A DNA stretch of 64,000 nucleotides from Pseudocercospora fijiensis CIRAD86 (GCF_000340215.1 NW_006921534.1:4463041-4527040); one strand, 5' to 3'; shown: positions 44,701 to 56,999, numbered from the stretch's first letter. The notes: generated by a model from the letters alone, not told the origin. Numbers and translations are program-made.

Positions 44701-45021
44701 ATGTCTTCTAACCTACTAGGAAAATGCTATACTATTAGCGTTAAGCACGAAGGCGAGGCGAAAGGAAAGCTCGAGACTATCGGTAATAGTATAACCCTCT
44801 ATACCCTCTTTAATACCTTAATCTAATAATGCAAAAACAAAAAGTCTTAACCTATATCGTTAGCCCTAAATCCTCTACCGCAATTCTTATTCTTACTAAT
44901 ATTATCGGCTATAAATTCCTTAACGCCTAACTTATCGCCGACTAATTCGCCGTAAATAGGTACTACGTTATTATACTAGACTTATTTAAAGGGGATTCCG
45001 TCCTACTTAACTAGCTAGGAG
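44701..45021 (+). pseudogene. RIP-damaged, truncated dienelactone hydrolase-family gene
   Basis: ATG at 44701 opens MSSNLLGKCYTISVKHEGEA and reaches KLETIGN near 44790. A short AT-rich segment (about 44790-44846, starting GTATAA and ending AAAAAG) looks like an intron. The next part reads TYIVSPKSSTAILILTNIIG, then KFLNA, stop, LIAD, stop, FAV, then LDLFKGDSV. This is the N-terminal half of the fungal dienelactone hydrolase (alpha/beta hydrolase) family, whose active Cys-His-Asp lie further downstream. Stops sit where Gln is expected (CA to TA). Homology ends at about 45020, where gypsy copy B begins, so the C-terminal half was lost or displaced. Confidence 0.75.
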
Positions 45022-45904
45022 ACTTTAATATTAGATAGCTAATAAGGGCGCTAACTCAATTTCCTAGGTCTAGCGTAACCTTAGTTTTATAATTGTTCCT
45101 ATATATATCCCCTACGAGACAGGTATATATAATAGCTAGCACAATATCGATAGTCTTACGCCGTACAAGGCTAATAGTTAGTACGGCGCTTATTCTTTTT
45201 TCGAAGGTTAGCCTATAGAGGTAGCGTTAGCTACTAAGAGGTGTTTCTTATATTCGGCGGAAGTACGGTTAATCCGGGCCTAGTCCCTAGGTTTGTCGCA
45301 TTAGCCTAGTAGATAGCTAGTACTATTATAGTTAAAGTACTTTAACCCGGTTAGTAGATTACCGTAGCTATTGCTATTATTGTTAGCCGAGCGGTTAGTA
45401 CTATAGGGATACGAGCCCCTTCTACGGCCCCTATTACGGCCTCCTCTATATAGCCGTCGGCTACGGCCTTTTCTACGGTTATTACTATTCCTACTATTAG
45501 TATTATTATTCTAGTAGGAACCTTAGTTTCCTCCGCGGGCACTACGGTTTCTACGGTTAGTACTAGCTAGTCGGATCCTCGCTTCTAGTCGTTACTAGAG
45601 CTAGACAGCTCGTTTAGCTATTTCTACTTCGACTATAAACTAAATACGCGTTAGATTAGCCTATTCTAATTGCGAGCGAAGCTCGCCTTATAATAACGAG
45701 GGTACTATAGTAGCTAAATCGCCTAAGAAATTACTACGTAATTCCCCGGATTTTCAAAGCTAAAGATCTAATTAGCTGTATTCTATACGAACTAGTAGGA
45801 CGGAGGAACCTAGCTTCCGGGCATATTACGTGCCTTCCTTTTACGTTACTTCCTTTAAAGCGCGACAATAACAATGCGCTAACACTACCGTTAATACGCA
45901 ACAA

Positions 45905-46092
45905 CTAGCGACCTATAACGACTAGCGACCTGCAACGACTACGACTAGCGACCTATAACGACTAGCGACCTATAACGACTAGCGACCTGTAACGACTAGC
46001 GACCTGCGACCTGTAACGACTACGACTAGCGACCTGCAACGACTAGCGACCTACAACGACTAGCGACCTGCAACGACTAGCGACCTATAAGG
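45905..46092. repeat. 17-bp minisatellite, about ten units
   Basis: Unit approximately ctagcgacctgtaacga, ten times, with two units extended by a few bases (gactacg) and one with an internal duplication of gcgacct. Variation is mostly t/c at two positions. Confidence 0.9.
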
Positions 46093-46100
46093 GTATATAA

Positions 46101-46147
46101 GGCGGAAGCTTCGCTCGCACTTTATAGGCACGCGGAGCCGCCTATAA
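46101..46147. repeat. hairpin-bearing repeat, copy 1
   Basis: ggcggaagcttcgctcgcac is followed by an 8-bp stem ttataggc / gcctataa (46122-46129 and 46140-46147) around a 10-base loop. A related copy lies at 62471-62528 with a matching loop and a co-varied stem pair. Confidence 0.75.
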
Positions 46148-47499
46148 GCACATATTATACGACGGCGGTCTAATTCGAGGATAAGTTCCTATCTAAGCTT
46201 TAGGCGTATCTCCGAGATCTATATAGAATTAGTCTTAGCCGGAAGGTCGTCTTCGAGAGTCTTTAAATAGGCCTCGAAGGAGCGAGCTAACTAATTAGTC
46301 TTTTGCTTAGCTCGAAGGTACTAGTCCTAAGCGTATTGTTGCCCTAGTATAGGGTTTCTAAGGGTGTCTAGTATAATAGTTTTGTAGGTTTGCTACTAAA
46401 TAGCGGCCTAATTAGTAAGGGAGTTAAAATAGTCGTCCTAGGTACGCTTTAGGTCTCTATTAATATACTATATAGTATAGACGACTAACGAATAGTCGTC
46501 CGGAAGGGCCCTCGGTACATTTCGCTAGTTAAGCTTACAGTTACGAATATAGTCGTTATATTGCTTTCGACTAGAGCTATTAAATACGGTATAGTCCTTA
46601 AGTTTTGCATCCTTCTTTTAAATAGCTAGTAAGGAAGGCCCTACTATTAGCTTAGTATTAGTCGCTAGGGACTCCTATAGGCGGCGGATCTCGAGGAGAT
46701 TATCCTTTAGCTATTATTCTTAGCGTAGAGCAGCGAGCCTATTCTAGGTAGCTTCTTAGAGTCTCGCTACTAGCTAGGGGCTAAAGGCTAGTTAGCTATA
46801 TAGACGGTTAACAATATTGCTAAGAATGTCGTTAATAGGCAATTCTAGATTATTACCTAGAACTATAGGTTCTTCGGTAGGCCTAATAGTAGGCTCTTTA
46901 GTAGCAGGCCCTTTAGTAGGTGCTTTAGTAGGCACTTTAGTAGGCACTATGCTACTAGCGTTGTCGTTGCTAGCGCTGCTAGCGGCGGCACGGTTGTTAT
47001 TAGTTTGTAATAAGCCGGCTATTATAATAAGGGTAGCACTAATAATATATTATAGCCCCTAGTAGTGCGGATATAGCGGAATTAGTAGGTATCGGACTAG
47101 TACGATTAACTTAGTATAATAGGCCGTATAGAAGGCCTTGCTTAATAATTAGTACGGTTGTTTAATAGAATAGTACGTATAGGTCCCGTTCTTTAGGCGT
47201 AATATAGTTAGATCGACGGTTTTCGTAGCTATACCGCTAAAAGCTTAAAATAAGGACTATCTAGCTACTACCCTTAAAGGGTAGATCGAATACTATATAA
47301 GAAGGGTTATATTAGCAGGTAGATAGGGTAGTAGTAGGTATAGGTAGTATTCGATAGAGATCTAGGAGGAGAAGGAGGAAGGCAGGCTAGTTAGCCTAAC
47401 GCTAAGCGCTAAGCCCTGCCTAAGGCACTAAGACCCTAGCTTTACTCGGCCTAGTTATATACTAATTACGTATAGCCTCTTTAGTCCTAATAATAGATC

Positions 47500-50330
47500 T
47501 TCGGAAGTTGTAGTCTTACTCGAGTCTAAGTTGTCCTTACTAGGTACTTTCTTCGCCTTAGTAGATTTTATAGATAGAGCTTTAGTAGACTTAGGCTATC
47601 CGGCTTCCGTTAACTTAGTCGATTTCGCGGATAGAGCCTTAGTAGACTTAGGCTATCTAGCTATCGGTTTCTCTAGCGTCTCGGTAGACTTAGTAGATTC
47701 CGTTAGCTAAGCCTTAGTAGATTTAGCCTATATAGCTATCGGGGCGTTAAGCTTAGTCTTCTTCTTTGCCGGGGTCTTAGTAGATTTAGCCTTTTCGCTA
47801 TCGTTAGTCTTAGTAGACTTAGCCTTTTTAGTAGTAGTCTAGTCCGGCGTAGGCGCCTCCTTACGCTTTCTAGCCTTCGAGGTAGAGGCGGCGGTCTATA
47901 CTTTCGCGGCCTTTTAGGCTACTTTCTAAGCTTTTACGTCGGCCTATTCTCGCGCTTTCTATTCTTAGGGCTTAGCCTTAAGTTTCTCGGCTACTGCGGA
48001 CATTTTTTAATCGATAGCTTTCTTCTACTTTATATAGTCGGGATATAGCGGCGTCGCCGGGCGTTAGTTCCTATCCTTCGTTATCGTCTTAGCCTTTTCC
48101 TCGTAGTAGGTCGAAGGAATATCCTAAAGGATTATGCCTTAGGTAGTAGGCGTAATGCTAAGTATTAGGTCTATAAGTAGGACTCGTAGGCCTAGCGGGA
48201 AACGGCCTAGCTATATCTAGAAGTTGCGTATAACGCACTCGAAATCCTTAATAGTATCGCTATATTCGAATTGCTACTTCTTATCGTCTATAAGAGCCGC
48301 AATTAGCTATATATATAGATCGCTATATTTTTAGTAACTCGCCTTAAAGTATAGGCGCCGAGAAAGGTTATAGGAAGATTTCGAGTATAGACTTAAGGTC
48401 GTCGACGATTCGCTATCTTAGATCTTCCTAATAGGCGTAGAATATATCGGTTATTAATCTAGCGAAGGAATCTGCTATATCTAGGTAGCTTATAAGATAG
48501 TACGCTTCCTCGGTACTCTAATATACTAGCGCGCTATAGGCGACGGCGATAGGCGTTATCTCGCTATCGTAAATCTTATAAAAAGCCGTTACGTAAGCGA
48601 AACTTTCGCGCTCGTACTTTAGGATAGCGTATTCCGGTATATTAAAGTTTTCTAGAATTTTAGGGGCGTATATAATAGAGTTGTCCGTAAAGAAACTATT
48701 AGCGTTAATATCGTAAAGTAGTTTATTACTAGCGGTCGCCTACTCGAGTAAGCGTATATTAGCGCCGTAGTAAGGGTTATTTAGTCCGCTTCGGCCTTTT
48801 TTTATCTATCTAGGAGGGTAGATCTCGCTAGTACTCTTCTAAATCGCTTTAAGCTACTCGCCGGGAGGGGGCGTACTACTAATTAGCATATTTCTCGGAA
48901 CCGTATATAGTATCTAGGTCGACGAGCGCTATCTTATATATCTTAAGGTCGAAATACGATAGCTAGACCGATACGAGGTACCCCGCTAGTCTATTAGGTA
49001 GTATAGTAAGAAACTAGTCGACTTATAGTACTATATAAGCGCTAAGGATAGCCTTTATCCTTACTTTAGTAGGCTTTTCCTCGTCGGCGTAGAAATCTTA
49101 GTTATCCTTAAAGGAGGCGAGATCCGCCTATAGGTAGTTACTATATATGTCGCGGTCCTTATCGTCCTTTTTTTTAAACTTTTTCTTATAGCAGTCGAGC
49201 TTAGCCTTTAAGGCCTTATTAATATTAGCGAGGCGTATAGCGCGCTTACCCTCTGTCTCTAATTCTACCTATAGGGCGTTATAGTCTAATTCGTTTCTAA
49301 GGCCTTCTTCTCTTAACTCCTTATAATAGACCTAGCGTCTAGCCTTAGTTAGTAAGCTATCGTATAGCTTTTATTTATAGAGGTCGAGGCGTTCGCGACT
49401 CTATTAATCGTAGGTATCGTAGTAGTATAGTACGTCGGCGTTATACCTAGTCTCTAAGGTATAATATAAGCGATTTCTAAGAGCGCCGATTGTCTTATAA
49501 ATCTAAGGCGTAGTAGTATATTCGATTCGAGAAGTACTAAAAGCTATACATCGCTCCGTATAGATAGGAGCTACGGGTAACTACGGTATAAGAGACTTTT
49601 CTAGTCTACCGTTCCTTACAATCCTATATAGGAGCTTATATTCGCGCCGAATTATACCGTTAATAGAGCGTACTAGTATACTCGGTATATCTAAGACGGC
49701 GTTCGGCTTATAGCTAGCTCTATCGATATGCGAGAGTATATCGGAGAACCTTAGCACCTTGTCTAGGTATAGTATACGTAGGATTTCGCCTAGCTTAGGT
49801 AGTACGATAGTAGGTCGCTTTATCTTAGGCGCCTGTCTCTTAGTAGCCTTTTAGCCTTATCCTCTCTTTCCTTCGCTATCGGAAGCCTCTTTCTTAGCCT
49901 CCTTGTTAGCCTCTTCGTTATCCTATCCTTACTCTCTACTATCGGTAGATATAGGCTACTCTACTACTTCTTTTCTATTAGCTAGAGTAGCAGGCTAACT
50001 ATCTTTAGGATTTTCGCTATCTATCGTAGCGTTCTTATTCTCGTTTCTAGGAATAGGCTGCCTCTTATTATTTTTATTTTCTTTATCTACTTCTATCGCT
50101 TTAGGGTTTTCGTCGCGCTATAGCGATATTATTATCTAGCCGGACGGAGGCATCTTAGGGGTTCCGCTAGGCGGAGGTATATCTTCTAGGCCGAATATCG
50201 CTACTACTCGCTATATCCGAGTTTATACTAACGTTAGGCGGAAGAGCGCCTCGTTCTACTAACGAAGATTCGATTCGTTAGCTATGCCGGCGGCGGTAAT
50301 AGTACTAGTAGTAGGCGTAGTTACAGTCGT
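47500..50330 (-). pseudogene. RIP-decayed large reading frame of unknown identity
   Basis: Minus-strand translation from about 50330 to 47500 stays coding-like across nearly 2.8 kb with mainly TAG/TAA interruptions. The N-terminal part has GLEDIPPPSGTPKMPPSG (near 50200), then an Asn/Lys/Glu-rich stretch, a helical middle (for example SYFDLKIYKIALVDLD near 48910-48960) and a long Lys/Ser/Thr/Ala-rich tail at 47500-48000 made of repeated AKSTK-like blocks. I recognise no RT, integrase, transposase or helicase. It may be a transposon structural protein or a once-duplicated host gene. Confidence 0.55.
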
Positions 50331-51294
50331 ACGCCGCGTCGCTATATATATATTATTATATATAGTATTACTATATATATTATTATTACTATTATTTAAA
50401 ACTAGAGTTAAAATGTTACTTCGGCGCTATAGTTAAAGCTTTTACGCGTATAATAACGGTCGCGTAGATACGTAAACCTTATCCTAATCGCGCGCTTAAG
50501 AAATAGAAGGCGCTAGAATAGCTAAAGTAAGGGCGAGGGAGAAGGAGAATAATTTAGTAGACCTAATGTCTACGCCTACAATATCGTAGGAATCTATAAA
50601 GGTAATTTCTCTAGAAGACTTATTAGGTCTCTCCTATCGGAGGAAAGACCTATAGCTAAGGGTCGAGATACCGGTTAGCGGTAATAAGAGGGAAACGTAG
50701 CGTAGTAAAAAAGGATAGTAAGGTATCGTTACGGAGGATTTTACGATACGCTCTAACTTAGGTGTTTAGTAGAGCTAGAGTATCCCTCTATCGCTAGATT
50801 TCCTCCTTAGTAAGGCGCCTTACTGTTAGGACTAATATCCTAGCCTTTAGTTCTAGAGATCTATCGTTAGATACAGTCGGTAGACCTAAGGTCTTAGCCT
50901 AGTTCTAGGCGTCGCGGCTCGTACTATCGCGGTAGCGATACGTACTAGAGCTTCTCGATTCGCCTAGCGTAGCAACTTCGCTTATTATAGGACTTAGCTA
51001 GTTCGGGTCTATATTTAGGGTAGATCGAGTTATCTTCGCCTACCTAGCGGTAGAATAGGCGACTTCCTCGATAGACTTAGGGTCGTCGTCTTCGGCATAA
51101 TTCGGCCTTCTACCTCCCCTAAGTCCCCTTAGTAGCTAGCGCTATATAGGCTACGTATTCTATTACTATTATTCTTCCTCGCTACTATTTTCGATAGATC
51201 GAAGGTGTTTTACTATTAGCGCGACCTACGTAGGCCTCTGTAACGTTAACGATAGTTTTATTTAAGTAATCTGTTTATTTATAACTTAGGAGTT

Positions 51295-51445
51295 CTCGAA
51301 CTAGTCGATTAGGTAAGCGTTGCTCTCCTAAAGTTCGTCTACCTGAACCTATTTATTTATTATCGGCTACTCGTCCTTCTACTTAACTAGATACTCCGTT
51401 CTCCCTCTAAAGCTACGCTTCTCTAAAACGCGCTTAGGAGTTATT
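51295..51445 (-). pseudogene. integrase C-terminal chromodomain remnant
   Basis: The minus strand reads SFRGRTEYLVK, stop, KDE, stop, then later VQVDEL, stop, ESNAYLID, stop, FENS. This matches the chromodomain pattern (YLVKWK...W.....L.....LI..FE), with stops exactly where Trp or Gln are expected. In chromoviruses this domain directs integration to methylated-histone chromatin. Confidence 0.75.
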
Positions 51446-51499
51446 ACTAGTTGCTTAGACCGTAAGTCTATTAGTACCGGAATACGGTCGTATAGTCTT

Positions 51500-52550
51500 A
51501 CGAACGGATCTTTCGCTAGATTTAGAGCTAGCTCTAACTACGCTATCGATACGACTAGGTAGAACTTAACTAATTATAGAAGCTTAAGTTCGTAGGCTAA
51601 TCTACCTACTCTCCTCTTAATTTTAAAAGGGCCTATAGCTTAATTACTATATTTGCGATAGGTCTAACCGTATACGCGATATCCGTAATATAGCCTAAGT
51701 ATAGCGTAGTCTCTAGGCTTAAAGAATATATACCGATACTTACTATTGTAGCGGTGTTTTATATCTACTACTATAAAGGCTATAGATTCCTCGGCTACGT
51801 CTTAAAATTGCTATCGTAGCGTCGCGTAATCTTTTAGCTATAGTTTTCGAAGTCTTATAAAGGCGTTAGTATTTAAATCGAACCTAAATAGCATTTTATT
51901 AGGCGACACTCCTATACTAGTATTCTTAACACTTCTAAGATAGGATATAAGGGAGAGGAGGACGTCTATCGATTAGGCATCTAGATTAGCTATAATAAAA
52001 TACCGTATCGCGATCTCTACTATCTAATTTATACGCTCGGACTAGCCGTCTATCTATAGATAGTAAGCTATAGAGGCGAGGATCGATACGCCTAGTAGCT
52101 TTATTATTATAGTAAAGAATTTAAATAGCTATTTAGGATCGCGGTCGTAGATAAAAACCTTTACGACTCGCTATAATCGCTCTTAAATAGACGTAAGGTA
52201 TTAGGCTGCCTAGGTTTCTATAGTCTACTAGCATTTGCCCGGAAGGAGCAAGACTCGTTTAGATTTCTTACAGGTAACTATAAGGAGTATATCGAAGCCT
52301 TCGTTAGTAGGTAGGAGTCCTACGATCTAGTCTACTACTATTTAGACATCTATAGGAAGTCTATACTTCGGGTCTATTAGGTTAAGCTATCTATAAGGCT
52401 TATACTAGGCGGATTAATTTAGATTGTATATATTATACTGGTCGATATACTATTCTAAATGTCGGCGGCAGTTTCGGACGTAGAAACTAGCGTTAACTCG
52501 ATCGAGAGTGCGCTAGAATCCCGTATAATGCCTAAGATTATATACTGTCT
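51500..52550 (-). pseudogene. gypsy integrase remnant of the chromodomain element
   Basis: Reads ASFYVRNCRRHLE near 52450-52490 (zinc-finger part), IVGLLPTNEGFDILLIVTCK near 52250-52330 (core beta strands), VVKVFIYDRDPK near 52120-52165 (second catalytic Asp), and SERIN, stop, IVEIAIRY at 51998-52041 with the catalytic Glu. A GPY/F-like HRYNSKYRYIFFKPRDYAIL segment follows near 51710-51770. Confidence 0.8.
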
Positions 52551-54349
52551 CGAAAATCTCGTAAGTAAGGCTAAAAGGAATATAAAGCCGTAAGTAGAGT
52601 AAGGCTAGGTCGACGTAGTAAATAAGGCCGTCTTCCTAAAAGAATCTAATACTATATAGGGACTTTAGGTCTATAGGAACGTCGTCTAGCTTTTTAAGCG
52701 CATTCTGTAGGCTACGGGCGGCTGTATCCTTCGAAGGGCGGAGAGAAGGCGGCTTTAGGATATAGCCGGGCGTCGTTTCTAGATAGACCTATAGTTACGT
52801 ACTATCGTCCTTGTCCTAGGTTATATCGAGGTATATAGCCTTTCGTTTAATCTCTTTATTACGCTTACGCTTTTATCTTCTCCTTACTTAGCGGTTTAAT
52901 ATCTTCTCGGGCTAAGGTTATTATTCCTCCCTATACGCTATTTCGATAGACTAGAGGACTAAAAGCAGTCGTCTCTATAGTCTATCTTCCTAGTATACCT
53001 GCCTAAGTCGCGTTTTAAATTTATCGGATAGGGATATAACTATTTCGACGTAGTAGCTAGGTTCCCCTTATATACTCTAGAAAAACGTAGGAATTTTATC
53101 GTAGACTTAGTATTCCTATCTGTTAGCTCGCGAAAGAAAACATTTAGTATAGTCGATCCTAGATAGGGATATAACGTTAACTAGCGCTATAGTAGGGAGG
53201 AAAGGAACGCTTAGATAGAAATTTAGGAGGGCTAGAGATCTCGTTTTATAATTTAGGCGAGAGGATTTAATGTTTATTACGAGCGCTAGGGGATTTAGTA
53301 TATCGTCTATATCTCCCCCCGATCCGTATATAGCCTATACTCCTTTAACATTACTTTTGCTTTTAGCGATAGGCGTACGGTTAGAGGGCATTCTTATTAT
53401 CGCCTACGTTTGTATTCTCGTAAATATAGCTAGAATCTCGTCGAGGCTACTTATATTAAAGTTATTTCGATTTAGAGAAATTACGCCCTATAGTCGGGAG
53501 AGTACGTCTAGAGCTATATAATTCCTACCTAGCCTATAAATAATATCGAGATTTGCGAACTATAAAATATATACCGTAGCTTAAATAATTCGGCGGTTAA
53601 GGCCGGTAGTAGATACTATCGCCGCGATTTACGTCTTCTTAGCTATCGCGGTAACTATACTATAGTCGGTAACTATAATTGTCTTCGACGCCGAGTCGAC
53701 TATATAAGAGGCCCTCTTAATTGCCTATACTACTCCGAACAATTCGAGTTCGGTAGGCTAGTAACGGGCTTCGGCTCCCGTAAGTATATAGCTAGTAAAT
53801 CCTAAGACCCTAAGTCTATTACGCGGAAATTGCTTAGATCGTTTTAACTAGGTAGTACTATCTACGAAATCCGAAATAGTATCGTTCTTACGAGTTACTA
53901 GTTCGGGCTCCTTATATTCGATATCTAGGTTTCCGTAAACTTAGTAGTATATTACCCTAATTCCGAACTCCTTAGATATATTAACGTCTATATAGAGGGT
54001 AGACTTAGGGTCGAAGTGCTAGAGGAACCCTTAGTACTCTTCCGACTATATTAACTATATAATTTCCTAAGCGGCGTCTATTTCGCTAGTCTAATAGAGT
54101 TACGCGCCCTATATCTAAGCGCGTCGCTTTCTAACTTTCGTCTAGGTAGCTTAGTAGTCCTTTATAGCTACGACTTTAGCTTACTATAGCGGGAGGGTAA
54201 TCTTACCGAAATACGGTATAGTAGACCTAAGGTAGCCTACTAATCCGAGGTAGTACTCGAGCTACTCGGCGTTAGTAGGTTTCTCTAATTCCCGTAATAC
54301 TACGAGTCGTTCCGCTTACGTCGCGAAGCCTTTTCTATCTACCTTTCTA

Positions 54350-54800
54350 CCTAGTATTTATATAGACGGGAAACCTAAAAACGCCTTTCCTAGCTTTAGG
54401 CTAAATCGTATATTATCTATCTTTATAAATACGCGATCGAGCAATTTCTAATAAGATTCTAGGTCTACCGAGCCTAGAACTATATCGTTAATGTACCTAT
54501 TTACCGCGTCGCCGAATTTACGTAGAGTATTATTAAGTAGTCTCTATATGTATTAGACGCTATTATAGTAACCTATAGCGGCGACCTTTAGATATTCTTA
54601 TCCTCGTATAGTATTAACTGTAAATTTCTAGCGATCTTTCTTAGCGACGGCGAACTAGTAAAATATAGACCTTATATCTATAATAGAAATATACTTATAA
54701 CCGCGTAATTTTACGATAATATCGTCCTAGATTAGTAATAGGTAGGTGTTTTTTTAAGATATACTATTAAGGCCTTAAATATCGATAACTACGCGCGGCT
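54350..54800 (-). pseudogene. gypsy reverse transcriptase remnant of the chromodomain element
   Basis: The minus strand reads KNTYLLLI, stop, DDIIVKLRGYKYISIIDI (first catalytic Asp block), then KKDR, stop, KFTVNTIRG, then LRKFGDAVNRYINDIVLGS, which includes the YxDD box as YIND (54481-54510). Stops are RIP-type. Confidence 0.82.
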
Positions 54801-55656
54801 TTCGATACGTAGTACTATTATCGCGAAATAAGGTTCTCTAGACTACGAAGACTAGCTAGGCTAGCGGCGATAGCTTTTCGCTATACGCTATTTTGCCTTA
54901 AGCGTAAAGCTTATCGAATTGCTTATTTACCTCCGTATTATCCTTTTCGGATATACGGTAGACCTTACTACTAAATTTCTTATTTTCCTATCTTAACTTT
55001 AGTAGGAGTTCTAGCTATTTGTCCTCGGGAAGCTTAATTATAGTGCCTCGATCCGTCTATAGCTAAGGGAATTTTTCTACTATAGACTTAATACGTAAGG
55101 CTATAGTAGCGTCTAGATTTGCTACGTAGATCGTTACTCCCGCCGAGGTTATTACGGTAGCTATCCCTATGTCTACCGAGATCTTTATAGGATCGGCTAG
55201 GCTATCTAGGTCTATTAAGTCTATCTCGTCGCTTTCGCTAAGTCCGCTAGGTATAGGTTAAGATTTAAGGATCTACTAGGGTTGCGGGTTTGCTTCGGTC
55301 TAATCGAGATTTGTAGGTAGATTTCTATATAGTTTTAAGATATAGTAGAGTCTATTAATTAGCCGTAGGTCTTCTATAAGAGGCGAGCCGCTAATCTTAC
55401 GCTCTATAGACCTCGGGTCGGTATTAAACTCGTCTATTTAGTAAACGTTATCTATTTATAACTCCCGTAATTCGCCTGTCCTTCGGTATCGTTAAATAAT
55501 TAAGTCTTCGTCGTAACTAAGGTTACGTACTTATACAGCTAGTATATCTAGCCTAGCTATATAGGTATATACTACTACTGTACCTAAGAGACCTAGCGGA
55601 TCTAGCGCAAAGAGAAAGTCCCTATTTACGTCTCGTAGGGACTCCGCTTTATCGAT

Positions 55657-55881
55657 TTATACTTTAGCTATAACGGCTATACGCGGTAGTAGTCTTAGCC
55701 TATCTATAGACTTAACGCTAGCGCGTAGGAAGCGATTAGATTTTAGTAAGTAGGCGATTAGTATAAGCGCGCCGCTATTCCCTATTATTTCGATATATCT
55801 AGCCCCTATATAAATAACAAATCCTACGGGAGTTATAATATCTATCCCGAGGAGTACTATATTATAGGGTAAGTTAGGCAT
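55657..55881 (-). pseudogene. possible aspartic-protease segment of the chromodomain element
   Basis: A 74-codon open piece reads NLPYNIVLLGIDIITPVGFV. This resembles the ILG.D(W/I)L block near the end of retroviral-type proteases and lies between gag and RT as expected. The active DTG was not located. Confidence 0.45.
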
Positions 55882-56999
55882 TACCCTTACTAGCTATATA
55901 ATAAGGGCTAGAGCGGGTAACTAGGAATGCCTAGCGAAGATAGGAAAGTATATCGACAAATTTATCTATTACTCGCACTATATACTTCTAGCTAAACTAC
56001 GGAATTCGAGAGGTTGTTTAAGATACTAAATATTATTATACCTAAGCTAAGTAGTAAGCTACTCGCGGTCTATTATAGATGCCTTTATACTAGTATTAAG
56101 ATAGACGCGCTTAAATTCTCCTTCTAGAGCGAGGGCGCAATTTGCTTCGACGATATCGTAATATCTAAAAGCGTAAGCTAGATCTCCGGGAGGGAGTTTT
56201 ACTATATAAGGTATAATCTATAATGTTTCCTATAAGCGTTCTCGTATATAATAGACTTATAACTTAAGGCTATCGATACTATCGAAGGAGCGCTTCCTAA
56301 ACGTAGGCTTAGTCGTTTAGGCAATATAATAGACCTAAGACTATATCGTAGTTATATCTAGATTAATCGGAGACTTCCCGATAGTAGTCGCTACGTCTAC
56401 TAAGATACCTAGTAATAAATCTAATATAGGAATAGAGTTATATATAGTTTATTACGAGGCGATTCTAGTAGAAGAATCTTCTATAGAAAAAACTGCGTTT
56501 ATTATCGTAGACGGATAGTCTGCCGTAGGCGCGCGTAATATCGATAATAACTTAGGCATTTTAGACTAAGTTACTATCGATAGACTCGAGGCTTTAGGCT
56601 ATAGAAGGGGCGATAATTATACGGCTATCGGTACTTAGCTAGGCTATTCTATTATAGTCGCTACTATTAGGCTTAGAATTATATACTTATCCGGTAGTAA
56701 GCAACCTAGCGACTTTAGGCGTTCGAAGCTTCCTAATATCGTTAAGGATTCTAGGATTTCCGGTAGACTTAGGGTCTTAGGCTAGCTAGTAGTAACTAGT
56801 TTTACTTCTAGCTAGAGGGGTTTCCTAAAGCTAGTTCGTAAAGAACGTTCGTACGCTTACTAGTAGTATCTTTAGGATACATATAATCGAGGTAGGTATT
56901 AAAGAATTCGTTAGCTAATCGGAAAACCTCTCTATATATATTATAACGCGTTTAACAACCCTCTAGCCGCGTCTTGTTATAGGAAGACTACGTAGTTAT

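Larger units (their letters stand above)
45668..46160. mobile_element. inverted-repeat insertion of about 0.5 kb inside gypsy copy B
   Basis: Copy A is continuous across this point (about 3300-3310), so the segment is an insertion. It begins tgcgagcgaagctcgcc (45671-45687) and, near its other end, has the complementary gcttcgctcgcac (46108-46120), followed by a terminal hairpin at 46122-46147. The interior holds a 17-bp minisatellite. CA and TG dinucleotides survive inside the minisatellite, unlike in the surrounding gypsy sequence, so it either arrived after RIP or was too short to be hit. No coding capacity is seen; it is probably a non-autonomous DNA element. Confidence 0.7.
45022..47490 (-). 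mobile_element. RIP-decayed gypsy protease/gag fragment, copy B
   Basis: The same protease-gag region as in copy A (2690-4640) recurs here in the same orientation, with scattered transitions. The zinc knuckle (about 45290-45335) reads CFNYNSTSYLLG, with one Cys changed to Tyr as well as the His. The RT/integrase part present in copy A is missing; the left side is the dienelactone hydrolase relic. An insertion of about 0.5 kb interrupts it at 45.67-46.16 kb. The right end (about 47490) meets a different decayed frame. Confidence 0.85.

Noticed and set aside
45905..46092. CRISPR-like array
   Set aside because: Units of 17 bp are contiguous with no unique spacers, in a eukaryotic transposon context; it is a minisatellite.
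53270..53521. 83-codon plus-strand frame
   Set aside because: Antisense to the RNase H/integrase part of the chromodomain element; no independent support.
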